Assembly (NCBI RefSeq): GCF_009801115.1
Contig: NZ_VTOL01000019.1
Location: forward strand, 1-64,000
DNA from: Dyadobacter sp. 3J3
Lineage (GTDB): Bacteria > Bacteroidota > Bacteroidia > Cytophagales > Spirosomataceae
Direction of reading: 5' to 3'
DNA: 64,000 nucleotides
Position 1 is the first letter of the stretch, and each line of letters begins with the position of its first letter. Both the position numbers and the translations under genes were made by a program. Positions 36,689 to 44,544 of the stretch are shown here, one piece after another. Below the pieces are notes generated by a model that did not search any database, was not told where the DNA came from, and saw only the letters and a program-made list of their open reading frames with translations.

Positions 36689-37129
36689 TGGGATATTATT
36701 AAATGAAATGATTCAGAAATGAATTTTGTTTAAAAGAATTTGATTTTGAATCAACCATTCTTTTACTTTTTCCACCACTTGATCCATAGTAGTTTTGTTA
36801 TCTTATCATTCTCAAATTGATATATCATTAATTGTTTTCTTAATAATAACCAACTTGAAGAAAGAAATCACTTCGGTTAATTAATTATCACTTTTGTAGA
36901 ATATGTAAATGGTTTTGCTAAAAAGCCATTTTATTAAAATAGTTCAACCAAATTTGCAAGGAAATATCAATTTTCATAAGCCTTAAATGGCATTTTTGAT
37001 TTATTGAAAGATTGCAATTCTAATGTATTATTATATGGTACCTCTGTTTTTTTTTGGGTAGTAGTCAGTGAGGAATTATCATGTAGATATCACTTAATGT
37101 CGTTAATAATGATATTAAGGCAACTAAAG
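36689..37129. other. AT-rich intergenic region inside the exopolysaccharide locus
   Basis: The 441-base gap between the acetyltransferase gene and the Wzy-like gene contains no convincing ORF. It could hold a promoter for the downstream glycosyltransferase half of the locus. It is unusually long for an otherwise compact locus. Confidence 0.4.
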
Positions 37130-37732
37130 TTAATTAACATTCTTTATAAATTTTATCGGATTACCTGCCCAAATTTGATCGGGGGGAATGTCCTTTGTCA
37201 CAACGCTCCCTGCACCAATTATAGATCTATCTCCAATCTGAACTCCCTTTAGAATTATAGAATTAGCACCTACAAAGACATCATCACCGATTATTATAGG
37301 TTTACTGCAAATAGACGCTTGATCATTCACTCTGCGCTTTATATAATTTATAGGATGGAAATCTGTGTCCCATATACATACATTTCCACCAAAATTTACA
37401 TAGTTCCCTATGTGTATCTTCGAAGAGCAATAAAGAGACAGCCCTGAAAATCCAGAATAATCCCCGATTTCTAAAACTGCATTTTTGCCTACAGCAATAG
37501 TACATGTTTTGAAAAGGCCGACATAATTAGAATTTATAGAACAATTAAATGTTGTACGAAGTCCAAGTCTAATTGTACCACTATTTCGGATAATAATTCT
37601 TCCCTTTATAATTGGAAAAGATTGATATTCTACTTTTCTCATTCTTAACAAGATGAAATTGATATAGTAATTTACTAAATTAATAAAGGATGTTACGCCG
37701 TTGTTTAATGTTTTCAAAAGTTTCAATAGCAT
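37130..37732 (-). CDS. Hexapeptide-repeat acetyltransferase (maltose-acetyltransferase-like)
   Basis: The start used here, ATG 37732, gives 200 residues; a GTG at 37753 gives 207. The left-handed beta helix is visible in the hexapeptide runs (VGKNAVLEIGDYSGFSG, KPIIIGDDVFVGANSIILKG, VQIGDRSIIGAGSVVTKDI) and the CoA-binding end PDQIWAGNPIKFI. Such LbH enzymes O-acetylate sugars. It follows the flippase gene by a short gap and is probably a second polymer-decorating enzyme of the locus. Confidence 0.85.
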   Translation of the reverse strand: MLLKLLKTLNNGVTSFINLVNYYINFILLRMRKVEYQSFPIIKGRIIIRNSGTIRLGLRTTFNCSINSNYVGLFKTCTIAVGKNAVLEIGDYSGFSGLSLYCSSKIHIGNYVNFGGNVCIWDTDFHPINYIKRRVNDQASICSKPIIIGDDVFVGANSIILKGVQIGDRSIIGAGSVVTKDIPPDQIWAGNPIKFIKNVN

Positions 37733-37761
37733 ATAATTAGATAAATAATTCACAAAGTATA

Positions 37762-39126
37762 TTACTTACTCCAAACACCCTTATCACGTTTATTTAGAAT
37801 TTTGTCACATTGGATCCATAAGATTAAGCACATGATACCTGTTATTAGAGTATTAGCTAAAACGACACCTATAATTCCAATGGTTTTTGTCAAAATTATT
37901 CCTAGCGGAATGTTTATGATACAAGAAGTTATGTACAAATACAATTGAATTCTTAATTTCCCAATGCCATTAAGAAAGTAGCAATTTAACATCATTCCAG
38001 TATAGGTAATAACATAAATGCTCATACTTAGAGAAAGTGAAAAAGGAATTAGAACGGCTTTACCAATCCAAACTTTATATAAATATTCTGAAGATAGAAG
38101 TAAAATTGGAACGGCAACAAATGAAGAGATTAGCCAAAACTTTCTAACTTCTTTCAAATTGATTTTCATCCATTCAAAATCTTTTTTAGAATAAGCATCA
38201 GTAAAAGCACTCCAATAAGGAGTTATAATAATTGTAAAAATCATTATAATTATAGAAAACAATTTATATGAGATATTAAATTCTGTTACCGCTTCTGGAC
38301 CAATTACCTTGGTTATTATTATATTACTAGTCTGAAATAAAAACATAGCACCAATTTGGAGGACAAAAAAAACTCCACCCGTATTCATAATACCTTTGAC
38401 GTATTTAAGATTTACCAACTTAATTGAAGGCGCTAGGTAACTAAGTCTAGTTGTATACAAAAAGATACTCGAAATTATAAAGACTAAAACCGGTATAATT
38501 GTTAAAGCATAAGCTAAAATAGTTAAAGACCCCACATAATACTTCTTGAGAAAAAATATTGCAACTAATATACCTAACTGCCCTATAAATGAAATAACTG
38601 AGGCAAGTGCAGGTTCATGAATTGCGGTAAGAACCGTATTTATTAGTTGAAAAACGAATTGAATACAAAACGTACACAAAACAACTAATACTACAAATGA
38701 AATATTATCAGGAATGCTATCTGGAATGTTTAAAAGTTGATTCCAATTTAAAATGGGTATAACTAAATAAAATAGGGCGACGAGTAAAAAAGATATAAAG
38801 CAAAGAGCAGCGTAGGTTGTGCTTACATATACTCTCGCTTCCCTTAATTCACCTTTTGCTATCGAGGTTGCTAACTTATTTCTCAATCCATTTCCTAAGC
38901 CTATGTCAAAAAAATTCATCCAACTTACCACGGAGCTAATTGTTAGCCATACTCCGTACTGAATCGGGGAAATGTAATTAATTGTCATTGGAATTAATAT
39001 TAAGCTAATAGCTATACTTCCTCCTTTTACACCAAAAGATAAAAAAATATTTTTTATTATTTTTTTAGATCTGTCGTTATCTATTTTTAGGAATGTGCTA
39101 AGCCTTAATTTCAATAAATCGAACAT
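37762..39126 (-). CDS. Wzx-type polysaccharide flippase
   Basis: This 454-residue protein has about 12 predicted helices and an N-terminal FLSFGVKGGSIAISLILIP, NYISPIQYGVWLTISSVVSW and IGLGNGLRNKLA, typical of the MOP/PST family. It would move the undecaprenyl-linked repeat unit across the inner membrane for polymerisation by the Wzy-like protein. Start at ATG 39124-39126. Confidence 0.88.
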   Translation of the reverse strand: MFDLLKLRLSTFLKIDNDRSKKIIKNIFLSFGVKGGSIAISLILIPMTINYISPIQYGVWLTISSVVSWMNFFDIGLGNGLRNKLATSIAKGELREARVYVSTTYAALCFISFLLVALFYLVIPILNWNQLLNIPDSIPDNISFVVLVVLCTFCIQFVFQLINTVLTAIHEPALASVISFIGQLGILVAIFFLKKYYVGSLTILAYALTIIPVLVFIISSIFLYTTRLSYLAPSIKLVNLKYVKGIMNTGGVFFVLQIGAMFLFQTSNIIITKVIGPEAVTEFNISYKLFSIIIMIFTIIITPYWSAFTDAYSKKDFEWMKINLKEVRKFWLISSFVAVPILLLSSEYLYKVWIGKAVLIPFSLSLSMSIYVITYTGMMLNCYFLNGIGKLRIQLYLYITSCIINIPLGIILTKTIGIIGVVLANTLITGIMCLILWIQCDKILNKRDKGVWSK

Positions 39127-39363
39127 TTCTAAATTGTTTGGCCCATTTATACGTTGTATTGATATTTGCTGAAGAGCTTATTTTCATAAGTCTCTTTGTA
39201 GCATTAATATGGTAGTGGAACTTTTGACTAAATATTGCAAAGCACGTTAGAATACCCGCGAATACTAGCGGTATAAGGTTCACACAATTACCTGATTTGA
39301 ATTAATTATCTTAACGTGTAATCCTAAAAGATAAATAATTCAAATCGGGTATTATTACATGCT

Positions 39364-40506
39364 TCATTCAAAATAATTCAAAACCCCAAAACCTTCTTTC
39401 AACAACAACTGATCCTTCTGGAACAAACGTAAATCAGAAGTGGCCATATCTTCAATGAGCATATCCAATGTATGTTTTGGTTTCCAACCCAGTTTTTCAT
39501 CGCATTTACCAGGATTTCCAATTAACAATTCAACTTCTGTTGGACGGTAATATCTTGGGTCAATTTTCATTACCGTGGTTCCCAGTTTCAGATGCTCACC
39601 TTCCAGAACACCCAGCTCTTTCAAACGCGCAGAATCCACACCAGAAATTGTAGCGAATTCATTTTCTGCTTCACCTGTAAATGTTAATTCAACACCCAGG
39701 AAGGCAAAAGTTTTGCGTATGAATTCACGGACACGGGTTGTTACACCGGTTGCAATCACAAAATCTTCTGAAACTTCCTGCTGCAAAATCAGATACATGG
39801 CTTCTACATAATCCTTTGCATGGCCCCAGTCACGTTGTGAATCAATATTACCCATGTAAAGGCAATCCTGCAAGCCCAAAACGATCTTGGCAGCAGCACG
39901 GGTAATTTTACGCGTTACAAAAGTTTCGCCGCGTAGGGGAGATTCATGATTGAAAAGGATCCCATTTGAAGCAAACATGCCATAAGCTTCACGATAGTTC
40001 ACCGTGATCCAGTAGGCGTACATCTTCGCCACGGCGTAAGGAGAACGAGGGTAGAAGGGCGTTGTTTCTGACTGGGGAACCTGCTGCACCAATCCGTATA
40101 GTTCAGATGTGGAGGCCTGGTATATTTTTGTCTTTTTAGTCAAACCTAACAAACGAACCGCTTCCAATATACGAAGTGTCCCTATACCGTCCGCATTGGC
40201 AGTATATTCAGGCATTTCAAAACTTACCTGTACGTGGCTCATCGCGGCCAGGTTGTAAATTTCGTCCGGCTGCACTTCCTGGATGATGCGGGTAAGGTTC
40301 ATGGAATCGGTAAGATCGCCATAGTGCAAAATGAATTTCGCATTGTCTACATGAGGATCCTGATACAGATGATCGATACGATCGGTGTTGAACAGAGAAC
40401 TTCTGCGTTTAAGACCGTGAACGGTGTATCCTTTGCTTAAAAGAAGTTCGCTAAGATAGGCGCCATCTTGTCCTGTTACGCCGGTGATAAGTGCTACTTT
40501 TGACAT
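39364..40506 (-). CDS. gmd: GDP-mannose 4,6-dehydratase
   Basis: This 380-residue SDR enzyme is full length for Gmd. It has the NADP site GVTGQDGAYLSELLL, RRSSLFNTDRIDHLY, ASTSELYG and SPYAVAKMYAYW with the catalytic Tyr and Lys, plus NHESPLRGETFVTRKI. It converts GDP-D-mannose to GDP-4-keto-6-deoxy-D-mannose. Together with fcl and manC next door it gives GDP-L-fucose, a precursor for the polymer. Confidence 0.96.
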   Translation of the reverse strand: MSKVALITGVTGQDGAYLSELLLSKGYTVHGLKRRSSLFNTDRIDHLYQDPHVDNAKFILHYGDLTDSMNLTRIIQEVQPDEIYNLAAMSHVQVSFEMPEYTANADGIGTLRILEAVRLLGLTKKTKIYQASTSELYGLVQQVPQSETTPFYPRSPYAVAKMYAYWITVNYREAYGMFASNGILFNHESPLRGETFVTRKITRAAAKIVLGLQDCLYMGNIDSQRDWGHAKDYVEAMYLILQQEVSEDFVIATGVTTRVREFIRKTFAFLGVELTFTGEAENEFATISGVDSARLKELGVLEGEHLKLGTTVMKIDPRYYRPTEVELLIGNPGKCDEKLGWKPKHTLDMLIEDMATSDLRLFQKDQLLLKEGFGVLNYFE

Positions 40507-40564
40507 GTATTTAGCTTTTAGCTATCAGCTTTTGGCTTTTAGCGGTGGTAGATATAGGGTTATA

Positions 40565-41506
40565 CTAGACTGTGTAAATTTCTTGATTTTTTAGGAAGTC
40601 CTGGTAGGCTAGGTTTACGCCTTCGGGGAGTTCTATAGTGTGTTTCCATCCTAAACTGTGAAGCTTGGATACATCCATTAGTTTTCTTGGTGTTCCGTCT
40701 GGTTTGGTCGTGTCCCATTTAATTTCGCCTTCGAAACCTGTGGTTTTGGCAACCAGTTCTGTTAGTTCCTTAATGGCCAGATCTTCTCCGGTTCCAATAT
40801 TGACCAGTTCGCGGCCATTATAAGTTTCCATCAGGAAAAGGCAGGCTTCGGCCAGATCGTCTGCAAAAAGGAATTCTCTTTTCGGCGATCCTGTACCCCA
40901 GGCTTCCACAAAAGGTTTGTTTTCTTCTTTGGCTTCATGAAACTTACGGATCAGAGCAGGCAATACGTGCGAGTTCTTTAAATCATAATTATCACCGTAT
41001 CCGTACAAGTTAGTCGGCATAACGCTGATGAAATTAGAGCCGTATTGATCATGGTAGGCCTCACAAAGTTTGATGCCTGCAATTTTTGCTATGGCATAGG
41101 GTTCATTGGTTTCTTCCAATAATCCTGTCAGCAAATAATCCTCACGCAAAGGCTGGGTAGCCATTTTTGGATAGATGCAGGAAGAACCCAAAAACATCAG
41201 TTTGGTCACCCCGTTAAGATGTGCCTGATGAATGATGTTGGATTCGATCATCAGGTTTTCATAAATGAAGTCTGCACGATAGGTATTGTTGGCTACAATG
41301 CCGCCCACCTTCGCCGCTGCCAGAAAAACATATTCCGGTTTTTCTTCTTCAAAAAAGTCGGCAACAGCCTGCTGATTCCGAAGATCCAGCTCGGAAGAAG
41401 TACGGGTAACAATATTTTCAAATCCTTTTTTTGCCAACCCTCTGGCAATAGCCGACCCAACCATCCCACGATGCCCGGCAATATAGATTTTTGAATCCTT
41501 TTCCAT
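40565..41506 (-). CDS. fcl: GDP-L-fucose synthase
   Basis: This 313-residue bifunctional epimerase/reductase has the NADP motif AGHRGMVGSAI, AAKVGGIVANNTYRADF, SSCIYPK and EPYAIAKIAGIKLCEAY with the catalytic Tyr-Lys. It turns the Gmd product into GDP-L-fucose. It lies 58 bases upstream of gmd on the same strand, the usual pairing. Confidence 0.96.
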   Translation of the reverse strand: MEKDSKIYIAGHRGMVGSAIARGLAKKGFENIVTRTSSELDLRNQQAVADFFEEEKPEYVFLAAAKVGGIVANNTYRADFIYENLMIESNIIHQAHLNGVTKLMFLGSSCIYPKMATQPLREDYLLTGLLEETNEPYAIAKIAGIKLCEAYHDQYGSNFISVMPTNLYGYGDNYDLKNSHVLPALIRKFHEAKEENKPFVEAWGTGSPKREFLFADDLAEACLFLMETYNGRELVNIGTGEDLAIKELTELVAKTTGFEGEIKWDTTKPDGTPRKLMDVSKLHSLGWKHTIELPEGVNLAYQDFLKNQEIYTV

Positions 41507-41616
41507 GATTATTAGCGTTTGGCTATTAGCAGTTAACGTTTAGTGCAGCTCCGAACTTTCCCAGCCCGAACTTATTTCTAGCTATTTATTTCCCTATTCA
41601 ACATTAACAATTAACC

Positions 41617-41659
41617 GCACCGGCGACCCGGCCTTAACCATTAACCCTTAACAATTAAC
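41617..41659. repeat. Short intergenic repeat gcaccggcgaccc + TTAAC-rich tail (copy 1)
   Basis: The sequence gcaccggcgaccc followed by ggccttaaccattaaccc and ttaacaattaa is also found at 42757-42805. Both copies end at the 3' side of a minus-strand gene (manC here). The tail is a run of TTAACCAT-like words. Function unknown. Confidence 0.7.
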
Positions 41660-41661
41660 CA

Positions 41662-42663
41662 TTACTTGACTAACTCTGGAATCTCCCGCTCCAGTCTCTC
41701 ATAGATTTTTTTAACGTCTTGAGAATTACTTTTGTCGAGAACCAGGATTGCATCCGGTGTTTCGACCAACATCAGATTACTCACGCCTAAAAACTCAACA
41801 TGTTTCGTTGATCCAACGACGCAGTTGTTTTGTTTGAAATGGTGCACTTCTCCCTGGTTTTCCCAGTGTTCCCAGATGGATTCAAAGGAACCCAGATCCG
41901 ACCAGCCAAAGGTTGCTTCTACCACTTTGATTTTTTCAGAGCGTTCCATGACAGCGTAGTCAATGCTTACGGACGGAATCAACATCGTTTCTGTTTCCGG
42001 CAGAAAGGCGTTGGAGCGTGCTTCCCAGGTTTTCAGGGAAGTTTCATAAATTTCGGGTTCGAAGTTTTTTAACTCTTCAAGATATATACCTGCCTGGAAG
42101 CAAAACATACCACTGTTCCAAAGGAAATTGCCCTGTTCCAGAAATAATTCTGCTGTACTTTGGTCCGGTTTCTCACGGAATGCGATGACTTCATTTCCGT
42201 TGTGCTCAATATACCCATATCCGGTTTCCGGTTTGGATGGTTTGATACCGAAAGTTACCAGATAACCTTGTTCTGCCAGCTGGATGGATTCGGCTATGGC
42301 ATTTGCATAAGCCTCTTCATTGGTAATGATGTGATCAGAGGGTGTTACCAGGATGACATCCTCTTTTTGCAGATCAAAAGCGGCGAAAGCAATGGCGGCT
42401 GCGGTATTACGTGGCGCGGCTTCTATCACCTCCGTGTATTGATGCACGCCTGCACGGATCAGATCTGCCTGGGATAAAAGATAATTGTCTTTGTTCCCTA
42501 CCACCAGTACGTGGTCTGCCAACTGTGCATTTCTTTCTGCGGTTAGCTGAAACAATGACTTCTCACCAAACATGGGGATGTATTGTTTCGGCATTGATTT
42601 CCTGGAAACGGGCCATAACCGGCTTCCAACACCACCTGATAAGATTACATGAATGACTGCCAT
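41662..42663 (-). CDS. manC: Mannose-1-phosphate guanylyltransferase
   Basis: This 333-residue protein has the nucleotidyltransferase signature GGVGSRLWPVSRKSMPKQYI (residues 10-29), APRNTAAAIAFA, and VTPSDHIITNE. It lacks the C-terminal cupin isomerase domain of bifunctional ManC, as is common in Bacteroidota. It forms GDP-mannose from mannose-1-phosphate and GTP, feeding gmd and fcl downstream. Confidence 0.93.
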   Translation of the reverse strand: MAVIHVILSGGVGSRLWPVSRKSMPKQYIPMFGEKSLFQLTAERNAQLADHVLVVGNKDNYLLSQADLIRAGVHQYTEVIEAAPRNTAAAIAFAAFDLQKEDVILVTPSDHIITNEEAYANAIAESIQLAEQGYLVTFGIKPSKPETGYGYIEHNGNEVIAFREKPDQSTAELFLEQGNFLWNSGMFCFQAGIYLEELKNFEPEIYETSLKTWEARSNAFLPETETMLIPSVSIDYAVMERSEKIKVVEATFGWSDLGSFESIWEHWENQGEVHHFKQNNCVVGSTKHVEFLGVSNLMLVETPDAILVLDKSNSQDVKKIYERLEREIPELVK

Positions 42664-42756
42664 ATTTTATTTTTTATATCCGTTGAGTATATGTCTTGTT
42701 ATATTTCACGCAAAGAAGGGAAGGTAAGGGCAAAGCCCTAAATGACACCATCAATC

Positions 42757-42805
42757 GCACCGGCGACCCAGCCTTAACCATTAACCATTAACCCTTAACA
42801 ATTAA
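42757..42805. repeat. Short intergenic repeat (copy 2)
   Basis: A second copy of gcaccggcgacccagccttaac with an expanded ttaaccattaaccattaaccc tail, running into the stop codon of the ugd gene (42788-42790). It shares with copy 1 the order gcaccggcgaccc, cc/agccttaacc, attaaccc, ttaacaattaa. Confidence 0.7.
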
Positions 42806-44098
42806 TCGTCCGATGCTGTGATATACAAATCCTTGTTCTTTCATCGTATTCAGCTCGTATAAATTACGGCCATCGAAAATTACTTTGTTCTTCATGAGTT
42901 TTGCCATTTTATCAAAATCCGGTGTGCGGAATTGCGGCCATTCGGTAAAGATCATCAGTGCATCCGCATCGTCCAGGGCTGCGTAGGCTGTATGGCAATA
43001 GGTCAGATCTGGCAAAAGACGTTTTACATTGTCCATTGCTTCCGGATCGTACACGGTAACATTGGCTCCTGCGGCTATCAGGGCTTTTATATTTTCCAAG
43101 GCTGGTGCCTCACGTATATCGTCCGTATAAGGTTTGAATGCCAATCCCCACACTGCTATTGTTTTTCCATTTAAATCACCCTCGAAATATTCAGTCACCA
43201 ACGGAAGCAGGCGTTTTTTCTGATCGTCATTGACGGCCATTACGGACTTCAGTGTACGGAAGTCATAGCCATAATCATCAGAGGTTTTGGCTAATGCCTG
43301 AACATCTTTTGGGAAACAGCTTCCACCATAACCTATACCGGCAAAAAGGAAACGTTTGCCAATCCGGCTATCCGTTCCGATTCCTCTGCGGATATCATCC
43401 ACGTTCGCGCCCACCTTTTCACAAAGATTTGCTATCTCGTTCATGAAGGTTATTTTAAGGGCTAGGAAAGAATTGGCTGCATATTTTGTCATTTCCGCAG
43501 AACGCTCGTCCATGAAAATAACGGGATTGCCCTGACGTACCAGGGGAGCGTAGAGTTTCTCCATGACCTTTTTTGCTTTTTCGGAAGTCGTTCCAACCAC
43601 AACGCGGTCCGGTTTCATGAAATCTTCCACGGCAACACCTTCCCGAAGGAACTCCGGATTGGATACCACGTCAAAATCTACTTTAGCATTCAATCCGATT
43701 GCGGCACTTACTTTTTCAGCAGTGCCAACGGGAACAGTGCTTTTATCGATGATGACTGCATAACTTTCCAGGATAGGGCCAAGATCATTGGCTACACCCA
43801 GAATGTATTTCAAATCGGCTGATCCATCTTCACCAGGAGGTGTAGGAAGCGCCAGAAATATTACCTCTGCATCTTTTATTCCTTCTTTCAGATCGGTGGT
43901 GAAAACCAAGCGGCCTTCTGCGATATTTCTGTCAAAGAGTACATCCAGACCAGGTTCGTAAATAGGTATCTCGCCTTTTTGCATGCGGGCCACTTTATTC
44001 ACATCAATATCAACACAGGTAACCTGATTTCCGGTTTCTGCAAAACAGGTACCTGTAACCAGGCCAACATAACCTGTACCAACAACTGCAATTTTCAT
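42788..44098 (-). CDS. ugd: UDP-glucose 6-dehydrogenase
   Basis: This 436-residue enzyme has the NAD site GTGYVGLVTGTCFAETGNQV, the catalytic region GIGYGGSCFPKDVQAL with Cys260, and KPYTDDIREAPAL near the C-terminal domain. It oxidises UDP-glucose to UDP-glucuronate, which supports an acidic polymer. The stop lies within the short repeat copy 2. The gene sits 446 bases downstream of the Wzc-like gene, so it may be read from its own promoter. Confidence 0.95.
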   Translation of the reverse strand: MKIAVVGTGYVGLVTGTCFAETGNQVTCVDIDVNKVARMQKGEIPIYEPGLDVLFDRNIAEGRLVFTTDLKEGIKDAEVIFLALPTPPGEDGSADLKYILGVANDLGPILESYAVIIDKSTVPVGTAEKVSAAIGLNAKVDFDVVSNPEFLREGVAVEDFMKPDRVVVGTTSEKAKKVMEKLYAPLVRQGNPVIFMDERSAEMTKYAANSFLALKITFMNEIANLCEKVGANVDDIRRGIGTDSRIGKRFLFAGIGYGGSCFPKDVQALAKTSDDYGYDFRTLKSVMAVNDDQKKRLLPLVTEYFEGDLNGKTIAVWGLAFKPYTDDIREAPALENIKALIAAGANVTVYDPEAMDNVKRLLPDLTYCHTAYAALDDADALMIFTEWPQFRTPDFDKMAKLMKNKVIFDGRNLYELNTMKEQGFVYHSIGRLIVKG

Positions 44099-44544
44099 AT
44101 CGGGATCAGGAATTAAAGTGAATAGAAATGGAAGTCTTTAATCGGTTATCTAATTGAATAAATAACGGATTTAAATGCCAACCTTCACGTTGACTTAAAG
44201 AGGATTTTAAATTTTTCATATAACGTTGAGTAAAACCTATTAAAGCATTCTGATAATCGGATTTAATCTTTAAATCAAGATCCGGCTACTGAATTTAATG
44301 CAATTTATTTAGAGAATCAAGTGTTTTTTTATATTCATGATTTAATACAAAAAATACTTGATTCAATATATTAGGGGTCTTTTCGTATTATTAAAGTACT
44401 AAATAGTAATTCAGATATCTGGTTAGTATGTATAAGTATTGTACCAAAAGATATGAAACTTGATTAACAAACCTTTATCTGAATTTTATAATAAAAGGGA
44501 GCGTATTGTTTGTACACATTGATGTTATATGCTCCACTTTTAAC
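44099..44544. other. Intergenic region between the Wzc-like gene and ugd
   Basis: This 446-base AT-rich stretch holds no convincing ORF, hairpin with a T-tract, or promoter motif. It divides the export genes from the nucleotide-sugar genes. Confidence 0.4.

Noticed and set aside
39098..39283. 61-residue minus-strand ORF overlapping the flippase start
   Set aside because: It has a hydrophobic start but overlaps the flippase ATG by 29 bases, and no conservation or neighbour logic supports it.
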